Origin: Sipunculus nudus
Lineage: Eukaryota > Annelida > Sipuncula > Golfingiida > Sipunculidae
Length of the DNA stretch: 64,000 nucleotides
Assembly (NCBI GenBank): GCA_026874595.1
Contig: CM049308.1
Coordinates: forward strand, 15,684,001 to 15,748,000
Reading direction: 5' to 3'
Under the pieces are notes generated by a model, which was not told the DNA's origin, ran no database searches, and saw only the letters and a list, made by a program, of their open reading frames with translations. A program made the translations under genes and the position numbers. Each line of letters begins with the position of its first letter. The first letter of the stretch is position 1. This document shows positions 52,901 through 64,000 of this stretch, one piece after another.

Positions 52901-55900
52901 ACCTTGAATAGGTCCATATTTGCTGAAAATAACACAAATTCTTAAATATCTCAAGTAAGCGTGCATGGACTGGTCCAAAAATCAAGGTGACCGAAGATCT
53001 TGGATAGCCTTGTGATATCCCGGAAACTGGTGGCGCCACCTATTATCCGCTTCCTGTTTTTACGTCTTTTAATACCCCCATAATTGTCACTTGACAGTAC
53101 TGTAAGCATTATAAGTCAGAAACTAATGGACAGATTTCTTTCATATTATGCACATGTAGAGAGATGGGTTATGGGATGAGGTCTATTTACATTTGGGTCA
53201 TCACCTTTACCATGAGAGTTACCTTGACCTTTAATGTGTCCATATTTGGTGAAAATCACACACCTCTTATGATATCTCCAGTGTTGATAGCCATATGGAT
53301 TTCAAACGTGACTTATGTGTATCCCACCACTAAAGTAAGAACCCTATAGTTTCTAGGGTCATGAGGTCAAAGGTCAAGGTCACTGGACTTGCATCTTAAA
53401 AGATACTGTGGATGCATTTTAAGCCAAACTTTCATCCCAGGTCTTCCATCTTGAATATATAGCTCACTTGCCAATAGTGGATGATCCATATCAATTTTGA
53501 GGTCACAAGGTCAAAGGTCAAGGCCACAGGAGCTATCTGTCAAAATATTAGTTTCTGGATGATAATTCTTGCTTTTATTGATGTATTGATTTCAAACTTG
53601 ACTTATATATGTCCCATTGAAAAAGCACGACTCCAATTGATTTTGGGGTCAAAGGTCAAGGTCACAGGACACATCTTTAAAAAGATTTTGGATGCATTTT
53701 CAGCCAAACATTTCATCTCAGACCTTTCATCTTGCACATATAGTTCATCTGCAAATAGAGAAAGGCCCCTATCAATTTTGAGGTCAAAGGTGAAGGTCAC
53801 AGGAGCCATCTGTCCAAAAATTAGTTTCTGGATGATAATTCCTGCTTTTATGATGTATGGATTTCAAACTTGACTTGTATATGACCCATTGGAAAAGCAA
53901 GACCCGAATTGATTTTGGGGTCATGAGGTCAAAGGTCAAGGACACAGGACACATCTTTAAAAAGATTGTGGATGCATTTTCAGCCAAACATTTCATCTCA
54001 GACCTTTCATCTTGCACATATAGTTCACCTGCCAAGAGTGAAAGACCCCTTTCAATTTTGAGGTCACAAGGTCAAAGGTGAAAGTCACAGAAGCCATCTG
54101 TCCAAAAATTAGTTTCTGGATGATAATTCCTGCTTTTATTGATGTATGGATTTCAAACTTTACTTGTATATGTCCCATTGGAAAAGCAAGACCCGAATTG
54201 ATTTTGGGGTCAAAGTTCAAGGTCACAGGACACATCTTTAAAAAGATGTTGATGCATTTTCAGCCAAACATTTCATCTCAGATCTTTCATCTTGCACATA
54301 TAGTTCACCTGCCAAGAGAGGAATAACCCTATCAATTTTGAGGTCACAAGATTAAAGGTGAAGGTCACAGGAGCCATCTGTCCAAAAATTAGTTTCTGGA
54401 TGATAATTCCTGCTTTTTTTTATGTATAGATTTCAAACTTTACTTGTTTATATCCCATTGGAAAAGCAAGACCCGAATTGATTTTGGGGTCATGAGGTCA
54501 AAGGTCACAGGACACATCTTTAAAAAAGATTGTGGATGCATTTTCAGCCAAACAATTCATCTCAGACATTTCATCGGTCCAAAAATTAAGGTGACAGAAG
54601 ATCTTGGATAGCCTTGTGATGTGCCAAAAGGTCAAGGTCACAGGACCAACATCTTCAAAAAGATTTTGGATTAATAGATGGAAGAAACAATAATTGCTTG
54701 CCAAGTGTCAGTATATGCTGCTAAAAATGGGGGCCTATTCTTAAAGGGGGGGCGTAATATGTCTGGGGATACTCTGGCACTTGCGGTGCAAAGAAATGTC
54801 TAGATGTAAAATACTTTTGAAAATAACCAGGGTTGGGGTTCTACCCAGTAGAAAGGTATTTCTACCCTACCATGGGTAGAAACTAGGGTAAAAATGCCTT
54901 TCTACCATGTAGAAATAAGTAGAAACCTCAGCTGGCCTGACTGAAATATGTTTAAGTGGCACAGTTTAGTGGATGCAGAAATAATGAAAGTATAACCAGT
55001 CAGCAAACAAGATGAAAAAAAAATTGATTAAAAACATAAAAAAATATAATTTGAACCAAAAAATGAAGTTTTTTAACACAAGTGTTCTGCATGCCAAATA
55101 ATATCCTTGGTATGTACACATGCATGTACAGTTCTTTCTCTGATTGTTTATTGAATCCTTAAATCTTAATTCACTAACTGTAAATGTACAGATCTGTGCA
55201 ATATAATCATGATGATTTAGGTTACTCTCATGTTTGTTTGAACATCTGGTTCTTCAGTAATCCAGATCTACTGGACTGATCAGAGGATGAGCTGGCACAG
55301 GATTGATTAACAGAGGCATGTTTGGCATGATGTATTTTGAGTCTGTTAGCTTTGGCAAGTTGTTGATTTCCACATAGCTTACATTTGCCATATCCTTTTC
55401 CACCCACCTTGATAGACATACTGTGTTCCCATATTGGGTCAATCTTTAGGTCTTCCTCCCTTATACATGACTTTTACTGTATTATGCAGTTTTAATGGAA
55501 GAGTCAGGTGTAGCACTTGGTAAGAACTGATGGCTCAGTATATCATATATGCCTATTACTTTTAGTGATGGATATATCTAACATTCTGAAATGCAACAGC
55601 TCAGTGAGGCATTTAAGTTCATCAGCTATAACTCCCTTAGAAAAAATGTCCCCAGTAGGGATTCTGATATCTATGTCAGCCTAAGCAGGGTTTCCCATAT
55701 AAAGTGATGCATGTCATTTAAATTGATTTAATCACAAATTTGTGCTAAAGTGAATAATTAGTAAAACCAACTCATATCACTTGGAAGGTTTCAGAAACAT
55801 TGAAGCATAGGGGATTCTTAATATTCCTCATGGATAATTAATCAGCTGACGAAAGCGAGGTTAGTAGGGAAAAACAGTGAACACGTGCTCACTCACCATG

Positions 55901-58900
55901 GCTGTGTATAGAAATCTAGACCTGTCAGTTGTTCCATTTATCCACTTCAAATTTGTGAATTCTTATAAACAAATTTGTTAAAAGCATCTGGAAAGAAGTA
56001 TAGATCCAAAGGAATCCACTGCTATGAGCATAATATAAAACCAGACTTGTAAGGAAGGTACCTTCCAGTTACTCTTAACATAATAGAGTTAAAGACCCTT
56101 GGGCTCACATCTACTGCTCCAAAAGAATTATGTTGGCCCTGGATCTATGTTATCTGTTAATCAAACCACAGGATGCCATTAATTGCCTGAGGTCAATTAA
56201 CATATCAAGATATCCCAATGTCCGGGCACAGGTGCTGAATGATACGCATTGATTCAAGACAGCAGAGAATGCAGTGGTCTGTGCATGGTCTCTCTGACTG
56301 TGTACATATATACAAAGTTTCTTGTTTCATATACAGTAGGCACAGAGTGACACACACACACCAAAACACTTTGGCAGTACGCAGCTGATACTGCCATTAT
56401 GAATTCATTAACTTAATGAAGACTAATAGAGCTAAGATGAAACATGTCTGCTTCTGTGATGGTTACAAGTGTTCTGAAATGAAATTGTAACAAGTTTTCT
56501 TTTCACATGCCTTTTAAAAGTATAGATGTAGGTATGCTGTATCTATCACCAATAATAAAACAGAAAAACACCCTGTACTTTTACAGTGGCATAACCAAGT
56601 GGCATAGCTGTCAAGTAAAAACACGATGTCACAGTTCATTTAAAACGAATAACCCTCCTAATTTGATAGTGATATGATGAGTTTCTGGGAATGGCAAGGA
56701 TAATATTAGTGCATGGGCAGAAATATAATTTTATAAATGGCACCTTTTCCCCACAGGACTTTACATAATTTGATAAAAAAATAAAAATATGTAAGGTAAG
56801 AATTATGGAAAAGTATATCCATGTCAGTTAATGTTCAACACTTCACCAGCTCCACACTTTTAACTCGGTTAGATCCTTCAAAATTCTTTATAAATCGAAT
56901 ATAAAACAGTAATATGTCATCTACTAAAACTAAAGATTTGTTGTTGTAAATGAAGAGTTAAATATACTGATGGCGTGTCTTACGGCTTTATGACATAAAC
57001 TGCATTGACAAACAAAGGAAATGGTGACACAAGGATTGCATGAGTTGAATATTCTTTGATATGCAGCGGGGTCTAGACTGGTCATGTGGGTATATATCTG
57101 GATGGCCCTATAATTGTGTTGCATCCATGTAATTTAAGCGCCTTAAAGCTGTCCACAGATGCCATATTACTTAAGGGGGCTCAAGTAAATATGAGATAAA
57201 ATGATGACATTCAGGCTTTCGTAATATGAAATGTTAGCCCCTTCAACCAGTTGAGACATACCAATTAATCTATTCTCTATAAACCAGTATTAAAGGGGAT
57301 AAATGCTTGGCTGGTAAAAATTGTTATGCATATCTTTGCTTAATGCCACCATCAAGTTTAACTTTTTGTTAGTCTGATGTAAAAAACAAGTTAATGTAAT
57401 TTATTTATTTTGATAAAGTACAATTAACTGTATATGTATGGACAGATTTTGTGAAACAGCACAGTGTATTAAAATATCTTGACACGTACATGAAAAATTG
57501 ATACCGATCATTAAAAATTATTGTTCTAAAATGGTTGTTCATTTTCTTATTTCTATGAAAAAAATATAACAAACAGCCGACCAAACCAGGAACATATGAA
57601 CACACAATCACAATGAGCCCTCGCCCAGATGTATGACTTCATTAGTACTTTCCACTGTTTCTTTCTACATGGATAACTTATGAAAACTAATGAAAACTTA
57701 AATCTGATGTCAAATTAGTAAATGAGTAGCATTAAGGAACAGAAAAGGCTGTGACACAACCTTCCACGCTGAGCTAAACTGTATCAGCACATGTTACTGC
57801 TGTGACAAGTGAGCATGTGTCTTTGTTATTCCCTACAAACTTTGCTTTGGCCTCTGGTATGTGTGGCATGCATAGAATTTAAGAGTCCCCTATGCAGGGT
57901 GATGTGTGTGATACATGACTGAATTCAGGTTTCCTTGTGCCCAGCTAAGCTTGACAAAACCTGATGATGGTTTGATTAACTTTATAAAGGTACTAACTTG
58001 TTACCTTTATATCAGTGATACTTTTATTTATCTTTTATGCTATTAAACAAATGATTTTATATTTTTTAAAAATTCCCATGAGAGTTTCTACCCTATTCAC
58101 CATTTCTACCCATGGTAGAATGTATTTTTACTGTATCGGTAATAACAAAGTACAGTGGAACCCCACAATTACGACCACCCTGGGGACTGAGCAAAGTGGT
58201 CGTAATTTGGGGGTGGTCGTATTTGTGAAACTCTTACCGTGGTCGCATATACCAAGCTGATATTTAATGTGTATCCGAGTTTATTCCCTTTTCATATCTT
58301 TAATGTGAATTATAACAAAATATTTTACTTAGCGGAGGACCCTTATAATGAATTTTATTGTGTGTGTAGCTGTACATATTTATTCATGATGAAAATTAAT
58401 ATACATGTACACGTACGTAGTGACTGATGATTAACAAATAATAACACTAAGGCAATACTATTACAACCTACTGAATGCATATTGAACATAATACGTGGCT
58501 GTCATGTATTTAGCCTTCCGCTTGAGTATATATTGCGTGCACTTGAGTTTTCCCAGCGCTAAACTGCTGAGCCATTTGGTGCTGACTGCGCGTGGTGTTG
58601 CCGCCTTGATTAACGCCAATTTATTCTTCAAGGAGAGCTCTTTCAGAGGCATGGTTGCCTAACAGCAAGCAATTTAAATGCAAACTTAACCAGTAGAGAA
58701 ATAAACTGACAACGATCTATCAGAAAAGGCAAGTTAATGTGAGGGATTTTCCCCCCATGCAAGCTTTATTTATACATTTTACTGACTGCTCAATACTCAG
58801 TGTCAGTAAGGTATGAACACATTTAGGATTAACTAGGTCGTTAATTTTACCAATGAGGGTCGAACAATATGTGATGAGTTGAAATATAAAGCCCGCAACC

Positions 58901-61900
58901 CCACACTTAGGGAAGCTGTAATACAGGTGATCACTGAGGGGCAATTAGCATCTGACCCCAGGTCAGACCGGCTCATTAAGTAATCAGGCCGATGGTTACC
59001 CTCTTTGATCTATAACCTACATCTCAACGAGTCTCAGCGAAGACACCGAGTCGGGAAGATATGCAGGACCAGATTAACATTCGGGTTAATAAACCTTGTT
59101 ACCCGCTTTGATCTTTCGTTAAGGCGCCTGTGACAAGACGCAGCCATTGACTTGTGACAAATGTTGTTTCAGTACTTCTCGGCGGTGGTCGCATTAGCGG
59201 GGTCGCATTAGCGCTGGGCCAGGAAATCTGGTTGTATTTCTGAATTCAGGGGTGGTCGTAATTTTGAGTCATTTTTAAACATAAATAAACTTTAAAAAAA
59301 TCGAGACCAAACAAAATGGTCGTAATTGTGGGGTGGTCGCAATTGTGGGGTGGTCGCAAGGCGGGGTTCCACTGTAATTACCTAGGTAAATACCGTACAG
59401 GTTAGAAACCTGCCAACCCTGAAAATTACATTTCCACAAAAGACAGAGCTTGTATAAAATTGGCTATGAGATTGACCTAATATGGGTCCACTTTGAGTCA
59501 TGTTCTCCAAAATATTTCTCAAGTCTCAAAAATGGATTTATGGATTGTGTGCTCTTGGACCCTGTACTGCTGTATGACTCATAATACTTGTAGCATCATC
59601 TACAAATGCCTTTTTATCTGATAGACTCTTAAAGTAGGAGATCTTGCCTTTCCCATTAGTTACTATTTTCAGCGAACCTGTGAGCCTAGGTAATGGTGTT
59701 AACCCATACTATCTCAAAAACAGCAGGAGCTAGCATCAACTAATTTCATGGAAAAAAATCAGTCATCTAATAAACACTTGGATTTCGCTAATTTTTTTGC
59801 TATCTGCATTTACTTAGATTTAATAAAAAATCTTCTCCAAAACTGTCCAGCCAAATTGTTCAATATTTCAGAGGAATATTCTTTGAAACAATCTCTTTCA
59901 ATTTTGTTCAAATGGTTCCAGTTTGGTGAATTTTGGCTGGGTTACAGGATATTTGGGTCAAAGGTCAAGGTCACAGAACCCACTTATTTAGAAAGATTGT
60001 GTATAAATTTTAAAACAAACTTTTTATCCCAAAGCTTCCTTCTAGCACATATGATTGACCTGCAAATTGGAGATGGACCTGATTGATTTGGTGGTAGGTC
60101 AAGGTCACAGTGGCCATCTGTCCACATATTTGTTTCTAAATGATAACTCCAGTTTTGATCAATATATTGGTTTCAAACTTGGTTTATATATGGCCCACCA
60201 ATAAAGGGAGAACCTTTTTTATTTTGGGGTCTTGAGGCTAAAGGTCAAGGTCGCAGGGGTCATCTGTCCATTTTGTTTCCAGATGATAACTCCAGGTTGG
60301 ATTGAAATAATGGTTTCATCTTCCAAAATTTTGCTCCTCTGCCAAAAGTGAAAGAAACTTATTGATTTTTTTTTCACAAGCTTAAAGGTCAGTGTCACAG
60401 GGCCCATCAGTTTACAAATTAGTTAATTTCTTTATTTGATGATAACTCCAGTTTGGATAGACAGATTGGCTCAAAACTTTATCACAGGACCCACATTTTG
60501 AAAAGCTCTGAAACATGTTCTTGTAAACAAATTCAGCTGATTATAAAATATATTCTCATAATATATTTCAGCTGAGCACAGTGACCCACATGTCCCTTGT
60601 TGTGTTGTGTGCACCTTTGCCAGTATTTTAGCAGTGATTTTTAGCTCAGCTGACTATAAGTCATCTGAGCTATAGTCGTGGTCCATTGTCCGTCGTCCGT
60701 CCGTCTGTCCGTCCGTCCGTCCGTCCGTCCGTCCGTCCGTCCGTAGATGTGGCACGTTTTGAAACCGTAAGACTTAGGAATCCAAAATTCAGCATAATGT
60801 TAGATGTCCCCAAGATCTCCTACCAAGCCGAAAACTGGGTCTTTGCGACTTTGTTCCTTTGAGAAATTAAGGAAAAACCTCAAATTTTTATTAAAAACCT
60901 ATTTTCACTCTTCAGGACTGCCTAATATCAAAACCACTCATCTGTTTTTCCTCATATTTACCATAAATATTCTTCTATATAGTTCCTATGTACATGCCAG
61001 AAATTAAGTCTGTTAAGTATAAATTCTTTAAGTTATGGGCCTGAACATAATAGACTTTGTAAAAAATCAGGAAAAATGTTTACTCACTTAACATGAGAAA
61101 TTTTGAAACTAGAGTCTATTTTCCCAAGTATATAACTATGTTTAATTAAGATTTAATTGTTTACCCAAAATTAGATCTGAATTTTGTAAATTTTTTAAGT
61201 TATTAGCATAAAAATAAAATCAGTACCTTAAATTTAGCCCAACTTTGACCATGGCACGTTTTTCTCCTGTATGTACCATTGATTTAATTTTCACAGCATG
61301 TAAACATAAATATTTAATTTGTTTAAATCTGAAATTTGAAAATAAAAGCTTGAAAATTAAGCTAGTTATTGATTTTTTTTCTTGAGGCTCTACTGTAGTC
61401 ATTTGCTTTGATAACAGATTACAGATGCAGGGTCCAACTCCAGGTCACTGGAAGTCGGGCTATGCCAAGGTTTCTGATTTGTTACAGTCACTGGGGGAGA
61501 CCCCCTGCTGTGACAGGTGTACAGTTATTCTAATATCACCACCCCAATCCCCCCCCCCCCCCCCCCCCGGCAAACCCAACCCACTAAGTGTAATGCAGTA
61601 ATTGTTATTGTTTTCACTGTATTTCCTTAATTGTAACACTGTTTCCACTCCAATATACAAAAACTTTCCTTAAAAAAGTAATTCAAGTGTAATCCAGAAG
61701 ATGCCATGTTATGTTAATGTAGCATTTTTAAAGAAATTAATTTTCTTTTAAATGATTTTAACAGATATAATTGAACCCATCAGTATGCTTAAATTTATAA
61801 AATATGAAGCACATTATGGATAAATAAAGACACAATTGAAAATTGTGAAATCTAAATCAAGTATTATTTTTAGATATTTATTGTTTTGCAGATTTAAAAG

Positions 61901-63446
61901 ATATATTTTTGTGGTAAAAAATAAATAAACATTTGTATGCATGGTGTGGTGTTATATGACAAGATTGAGATTTATGATGATGCAATTGAGAATTATGAAT
62001 CAACTTTTATATTCAGATGTATCTGTTTTATTGGAAATGTATAGAAATATAAACTTAAATTAAAAAAATTGATGTGATGAAAAAATTAGGATTTAATACA
62101 AACATTTGTTCATTATTTTCCTGCCACAGCAGAATTTGAGATCAGGCTTTGTTTGCCCTGTTTTATGTTGTTAATTAGTTATATTTCATCTGTATACATT
62201 TCATAAAAAAATACATATAATTAATAATATATATTATACAAAAAAAATATTCAATTAAACAAATTTGTTAACTACTGAAATGTCAACAGTTAATCAAAAA
62301 GCCAACTGATGATCATGGTAATAGTACAGATCATTTGTTCACAGACTGCTCACATGCTTCAGTTTCAACATTAGGAAACACATGGTCAGGTCACAAAATA
62401 TTATTTGCAACAATTTCTTGCTCATCAATACAAACCAATCATATAAACAAACCATGGCCTTTATTACCTCTTCCTCTTACACTTTATCTCCATTTGATAT
62501 TATTTTAGATTTCTACCTTCAAGGTCAACTTCAGCTGAGCACAGTGACCCATAGGTCCCTTGTTTTATAATTGGTGCTTGTACTCCAGTTAAAAATGTGT
62601 AGTACTTGCATTGTACATATCATGTCACACATGTACTTGGAAAAGTAATGGTCAAACATGGAAGCATTATACCTGATGTATATCCCATTGCACAGGTTCG
62701 TATTAGGCCTGTAGGTCTTGTTGATAATTTTCAAAGATATCTGTGCCCTGATCAGTGTTTGTCTTTGGATCCTACATCATCAGTTATGCCAACCTTTTCT
62801 AGTTACTGTTATGTCATAAATTGAGGGTATTCAAACATGAATGAGATTGTATTTCACTCATCTTGTTCTTATATTTTCAGTAAACGTGTATTTATCCTGG
62901 GTCCTTCCCACCATGTGCGAATGTCAGGATGTTCATTATCCAGTATGGAACGATATCAAACCCCACTCTACGATCTCATAATAGATACGCAAGGTATGTA
63001 GTTTTCAGTGATTGATAGCTAGGCAGTAGGAATGAAATCAGATGCAGAGGACTGTATTTTAATAATATCATAACAGTTTGTCTGTTCTTAGGTGTGTTAA
63101 AAAGCAAAACCATTCACCATGGCTGAACCATCTAAAATAAGGATGTTAATCTATCAGGGCATCACCTAGATAGCCTCCTGTCTCTTTTGTGTGCATTATC
63201 TTAAGAATTGAGCAGATTCCATGAAATCCTTGCAGAAGAATGATTTGTATGAGTTGATTAGCACTATCAGTGATTGCTTGGTGATTGTGATTTACAAATA
63301 TGTAATTTTGTTTTTCTATTGTGGCATATTACAGTTTATGAAGACTTAGCTTCAACAGGGCACTTTGAGAGGATGAGTCTCAAGACAGATGAAGATGAAC
63401 ATAGTATAGAGATGCATTTACCTTACATTGCCAAGGTTATGGAGAG
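49919..63446 (+). CDS. MEMO1: MEMO1 (mediator of ErbB2-driven cell motility 1), 5' half, five exons
   Basis: Exons are 49919-49970, 51799-51880, 52321-52389, 62881-62993 and 63335-63446, then off the window. The join is open, with every split codon restored, and gives 142 residues against 297 in human MEMO1. It contains [55 protein letters not shown] and [20 protein letters not shown], all near-identical to the family. His46 and His78 correspond to human His49 and His81, which are metal ligands; the Cys244 ligand would lie beyond the window. MEMO family proteins have a dioxygenase-like fold, bind copper or iron, and link receptor tyrosine kinases to motility; cytoplasm and nucleus are expected. 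An in-frame TGA precedes the ATG, fixing the start. Confidence 0.95.
51799..51880 (+). CDS. MEMO1: MEMO1 coding exon 2
   Basis: Reads [16 protein letters not shown], then [12 protein letters not shown]. Acceptor gtaaag, donor CCCC|gtatgt. The last codon (Pro of APHAGY) is split with exon 3. Confidence 0.95.
52321..52389 (+). CDS. MEMO1: MEMO1 coding exon 3
   Basis: A 69-nt exon that reads [20 protein letters not shown], then SK. It carries the first metal-site His (residue 46). Acceptor ttacag, donor GT|gtgagt. Confidence 0.95.
52711..54769. mobile_element. TA-flanked TIR element with internal tandem repeats (MEMO1 intron 3)
   Basis: Short inverted ends (TCCCCAG at 52711 and CTGGGGA ending 54769) lie between TA dinucleotides, and the outer 13 bases also match as inverted repeats with one mismatch. 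The core has about four units of roughly 280 bp (landmark 'tttctggatgataattc' at about 53553, 53826, 54113, 54393). Each unit holds AGGTCAAAGGTCAAGGTCAC or a variant. There is no transposase. Confidence 0.7.
53364..53382 (+). promoter_or_regulatory. Candidate nuclear-receptor site: DR1 fused to a TCAAGGTCA site
   Basis: AGGTCA-A-AGGTCA immediately followed by AGGTCA. It matches the DR1 consensus used by RXR/HNF4-type receptors and the ERR/NR5A half-site TCAAGGTCA. Related copies recur in the array at about 53507, 53648, 53783, 53926, 54068, 54210 and 54497. Binding is not shown. Confidence 0.4.
55228..55452 (-). pseudogene. BED zinc-finger remnant of a hAT-type transposase
   Basis: The minus strand reads [17 protein letters not shown], then [20 protein letters not shown] and HAKH, before [10 protein letters not shown]-type sequence and a stop. 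W-E-H, the CxxC pair and the spaced H..H fit a BED finger. The rest of the transposase was not found. The finger sits near the left end, opposite to where an N-terminus would be expected for a minus-strand gene spanning the element, so the element is rearranged. Confidence 0.65.
58153..59374 (-). mobile_element. Tigger/pogo-like DNA transposon nested in the hAT-like element
   Basis: The inverted ends CAGTGGAACCCC and GGGGTTCCACTG lie between TA dinucleotides (58151-58152 and 59375-59376), with subterminal 'ggtggtcg(c/t)aatt' repeats on both sides. It is 1.2 kb, shorter than full Tigger elements, and carries a transposase N-terminus on the minus strand, which sets its orientation. Confidence 0.85.
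58461..58652 (-). pseudogene. N-terminal fragment of a Tigger/pogo transposase (CENP-B-type helix-turn-helix)
   Basis: Starts [20 protein letters not shown], then [23 protein letters not shown]. It resembles the CENP-B N-terminal helix-turn-helix (basic start, LSL-x-x-KL-x-x-IK, then a recognition helix and ILK-x-K). It stops after 63 codons, with no DDE domain downstream. Confidence 0.65.
59422..60640. repeat. Diverged dispersed repeat with GTCAAAGGTCAAGGTCAC sites
   Basis: Contains units related to the 53-54 kb array: 'gtttctaaatgataactccagttttgat' at about 60130, and 'ggtcaaaggtcaaggtcac' at about 59956-59974, 60090 and 60240. A 'cagctgagcacagtgacccacatgtcccttgttgtg' end lies at 60568-60603. 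It is in intron 3 of MEMO1. Confidence 0.6.
60641..62563 (-). mobile_element. Reverse-orientation relative of the satellite-bearing element family
   Basis: The left end, 'agctcagctgactataagtcatctgagctatag' with a following (CCGT)n run (60686-60742), is the reverse complement of the tail type seen at 44770-44845. The right end, 'cagctgagcacagtgacccataggtccctt', is the reverse complement of the head type at 40455. The core is AT-rich with a C20 run (61549-61568) and no tandem satellite. Confidence 0.6.
60686..60742. repeat. (CCGT)n microsatellite
   Basis: Gtccgtccgtctgtccgtccg repeats. This CG-rich simple repeat lies in the tail of the element above. Confidence 0.9.
62881..62993 (+). CDS. MEMO1: MEMO1 coding exon 4
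   Basis: Reads [20 protein letters not shown], then [17 protein letters not shown]. It carries the GPSHH metal-site motif and follows exon 3 with no missing residues, although the intron is 10.5 kb. Acceptor tttcag, donor AAG|gtatgt. Confidence 0.95.
63335..63446 (+). CDS. MEMO1: MEMO1 coding exon 5
   Basis: Reads [20 protein letters not shown], then [18 protein letters not shown]. The [13 protein letters not shown] stretch is highly conserved in the family. Acceptor ttacag, donor AGAG|gtaata. The remaining exons are not in the window. Confidence 0.95.
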
Positions 63447-63529
63447 GTAATATTATTTCTGTAATAAATTAAATGATGGTTCACTGATTTTGTGTATTTT
63501 TCGTTCGTCTGAAATTAATTGAAAATTAA

Positions 63530-64000
63530 TATTGTATAGAGATGCATTTCCTGAGCACATTCCCAGAGCACATTCCCTGATTTTCTTTCCCATGCGATAT
63601 CTCAACAAACACATGCTTGATCTTTATCATTTTTACAGGGATATAGGTGCCTATGAGGACTCCATCACTATTGAATTTCAGACCTGTCGTAATTCCAATA
63701 ATTTAGCCAGAGCACAATCATTGAATTTATTTCGCACCTGATATCTCAATAAGAACATGCTTGATCTTTCTCAAATTCACAGGATCATTGGGCCCTTTGA
63801 GGGCTTGAGACCTGTTGGATAACAGACCTGTCAGAATTCCAATATGGCCACCAGAGCACAAAAATGTAAATTTTCTTTCACCTGATATCTCAACAGGAAA
63901 ATGCTTAATCTTATTCAACTTCACAGGAATCATTGGGGCCCATGAGGGCTCCAGACCTATTGAATAACAGGCCTGTCAGAAGTCCAGTATGGCTGCAAGA
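63530..64000. repeat. Tandem repeat, about 145-150 bp unit, running off the window
   Basis: 'cctgatatctcaacaagaacatgcttgatctt' recurs at about 63593, 63739 and 63883, with 'ccagagcacaa' and 'gggcccatgagggctccagacct' in each unit. There are three diverged copies in intron 5 of MEMO1. Confidence 0.85.

Larger units (their letters stand above)
54828..59421. mobile_element. hAT-like element (MEMO1 intron 3), with a nested insertion
   Basis: The inverted ends CAGGGTTGG and CCAACCCTG are flanked by the 8-bp near-duplicate AAAATAAC (54820-54827) and AAAATTAC (59422-59429). 'TTTCTACC(C)' motifs are repeated near both ends. A BED-type zinc-finger remnant lies inside on the minus strand, as expected for hAT transposases. 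The element is degraded and is interrupted by a Tigger-like insertion. Confidence 0.75.

Noticed and set aside
53481-54326. Overlapping frames of 68-130 codons on both strands
   Set aside because: They are translations of the about 280-bp tandem units and repeat with the unit period on both strands.

Overview
The window is animal nuclear DNA, most likely from a lophotrochozoan and probably a mollusc. It is AT-rich, its genes are split by kilobase-scale introns with GT..AG junctions, and it is crowded with AT/ATT microsatellites, long G or C homopolymers and repeats of a kind familiar from mollusc genomes (tandem blocks rich in AGGTCA, 'tgacccatgggtca' heads, CCGT runs). The species is inferred only; no rRNA, organelle or species-specific gene is present.

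Two protein genes can be assembled exon by exon with every reading phase agreeing. (1) On the minus strand, 37575 down to 20543, thirteen coding exons encode a 774-residue LOXHD1-like protein. It has an unfamiliar N-terminal region with a CxxC..HxxH motif and three PLAT domains, the last split by a roughly 185-residue charged Lys/Glu/Ser insertion. A mutated copy of part of exon 1 lies in intron 1. (2) On the plus strand, from 49919 to beyond the right edge, the first five coding exons of MEMO1 give 142 residues, about half of the human protein, including the conserved HAGSWY, HAGY and GPSHH motifs. Its third intron is 10.5 kb and is largely transposon-derived.

Layout. 1-4.5 kb: low-complexity DNA and a LINE reverse-transcriptase remnant cut in two by a TA-flanked inverted-repeat element. 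4.5-9.2 kb: AT microsatellites and anonymous DNA. 9.2-10.6 kb: a short LTR element whose 160-bp LTR contains tRNA-like A and B boxes, with a perfect tRNA-Pro primer binding site and a broken gag start. 13.36-15.36 kb: an inverted-repeat element full of CCCATCTGCAGATGGG palindromes, enclosing an exon-like stretch. 18.3-18.8 kb: a minisatellite. 18.9-37.6 kb: the LOXHD1-like gene. 38-40 kb: tRNA-derived SINE-like pieces. 40.4-44.85 kb: an element built from two satellite arrays (about 280-bp and 335-bp units), with a short relative inside the LOXHD1-like gene. 44.95-47.13 kb: a Mutator-like element with about 480-bp inverted repeats and a 9-bp target duplication. 49.9-63.4 kb: MEMO1, whose intron 3 holds a TA-flanked element with tandem repeats, a hAT-like element with a BED-finger remnant, a Tigger-like element nested inside it, and a further dispersed repeat.

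The two genes have no obvious functional link: LOXHD1-like PLAT proteins bind membranes or partners, and MEMO1 is a metal-binding signalling/redox protein. The most unusual cross-cutting signal is that three unrelated repeat families, lying in or near both genes, carry exact or near-exact nuclear-receptor DR1 sites (AGGTCANAGGTCA), often fused to an ERR/NR5A-type TCAAGGTCA site.
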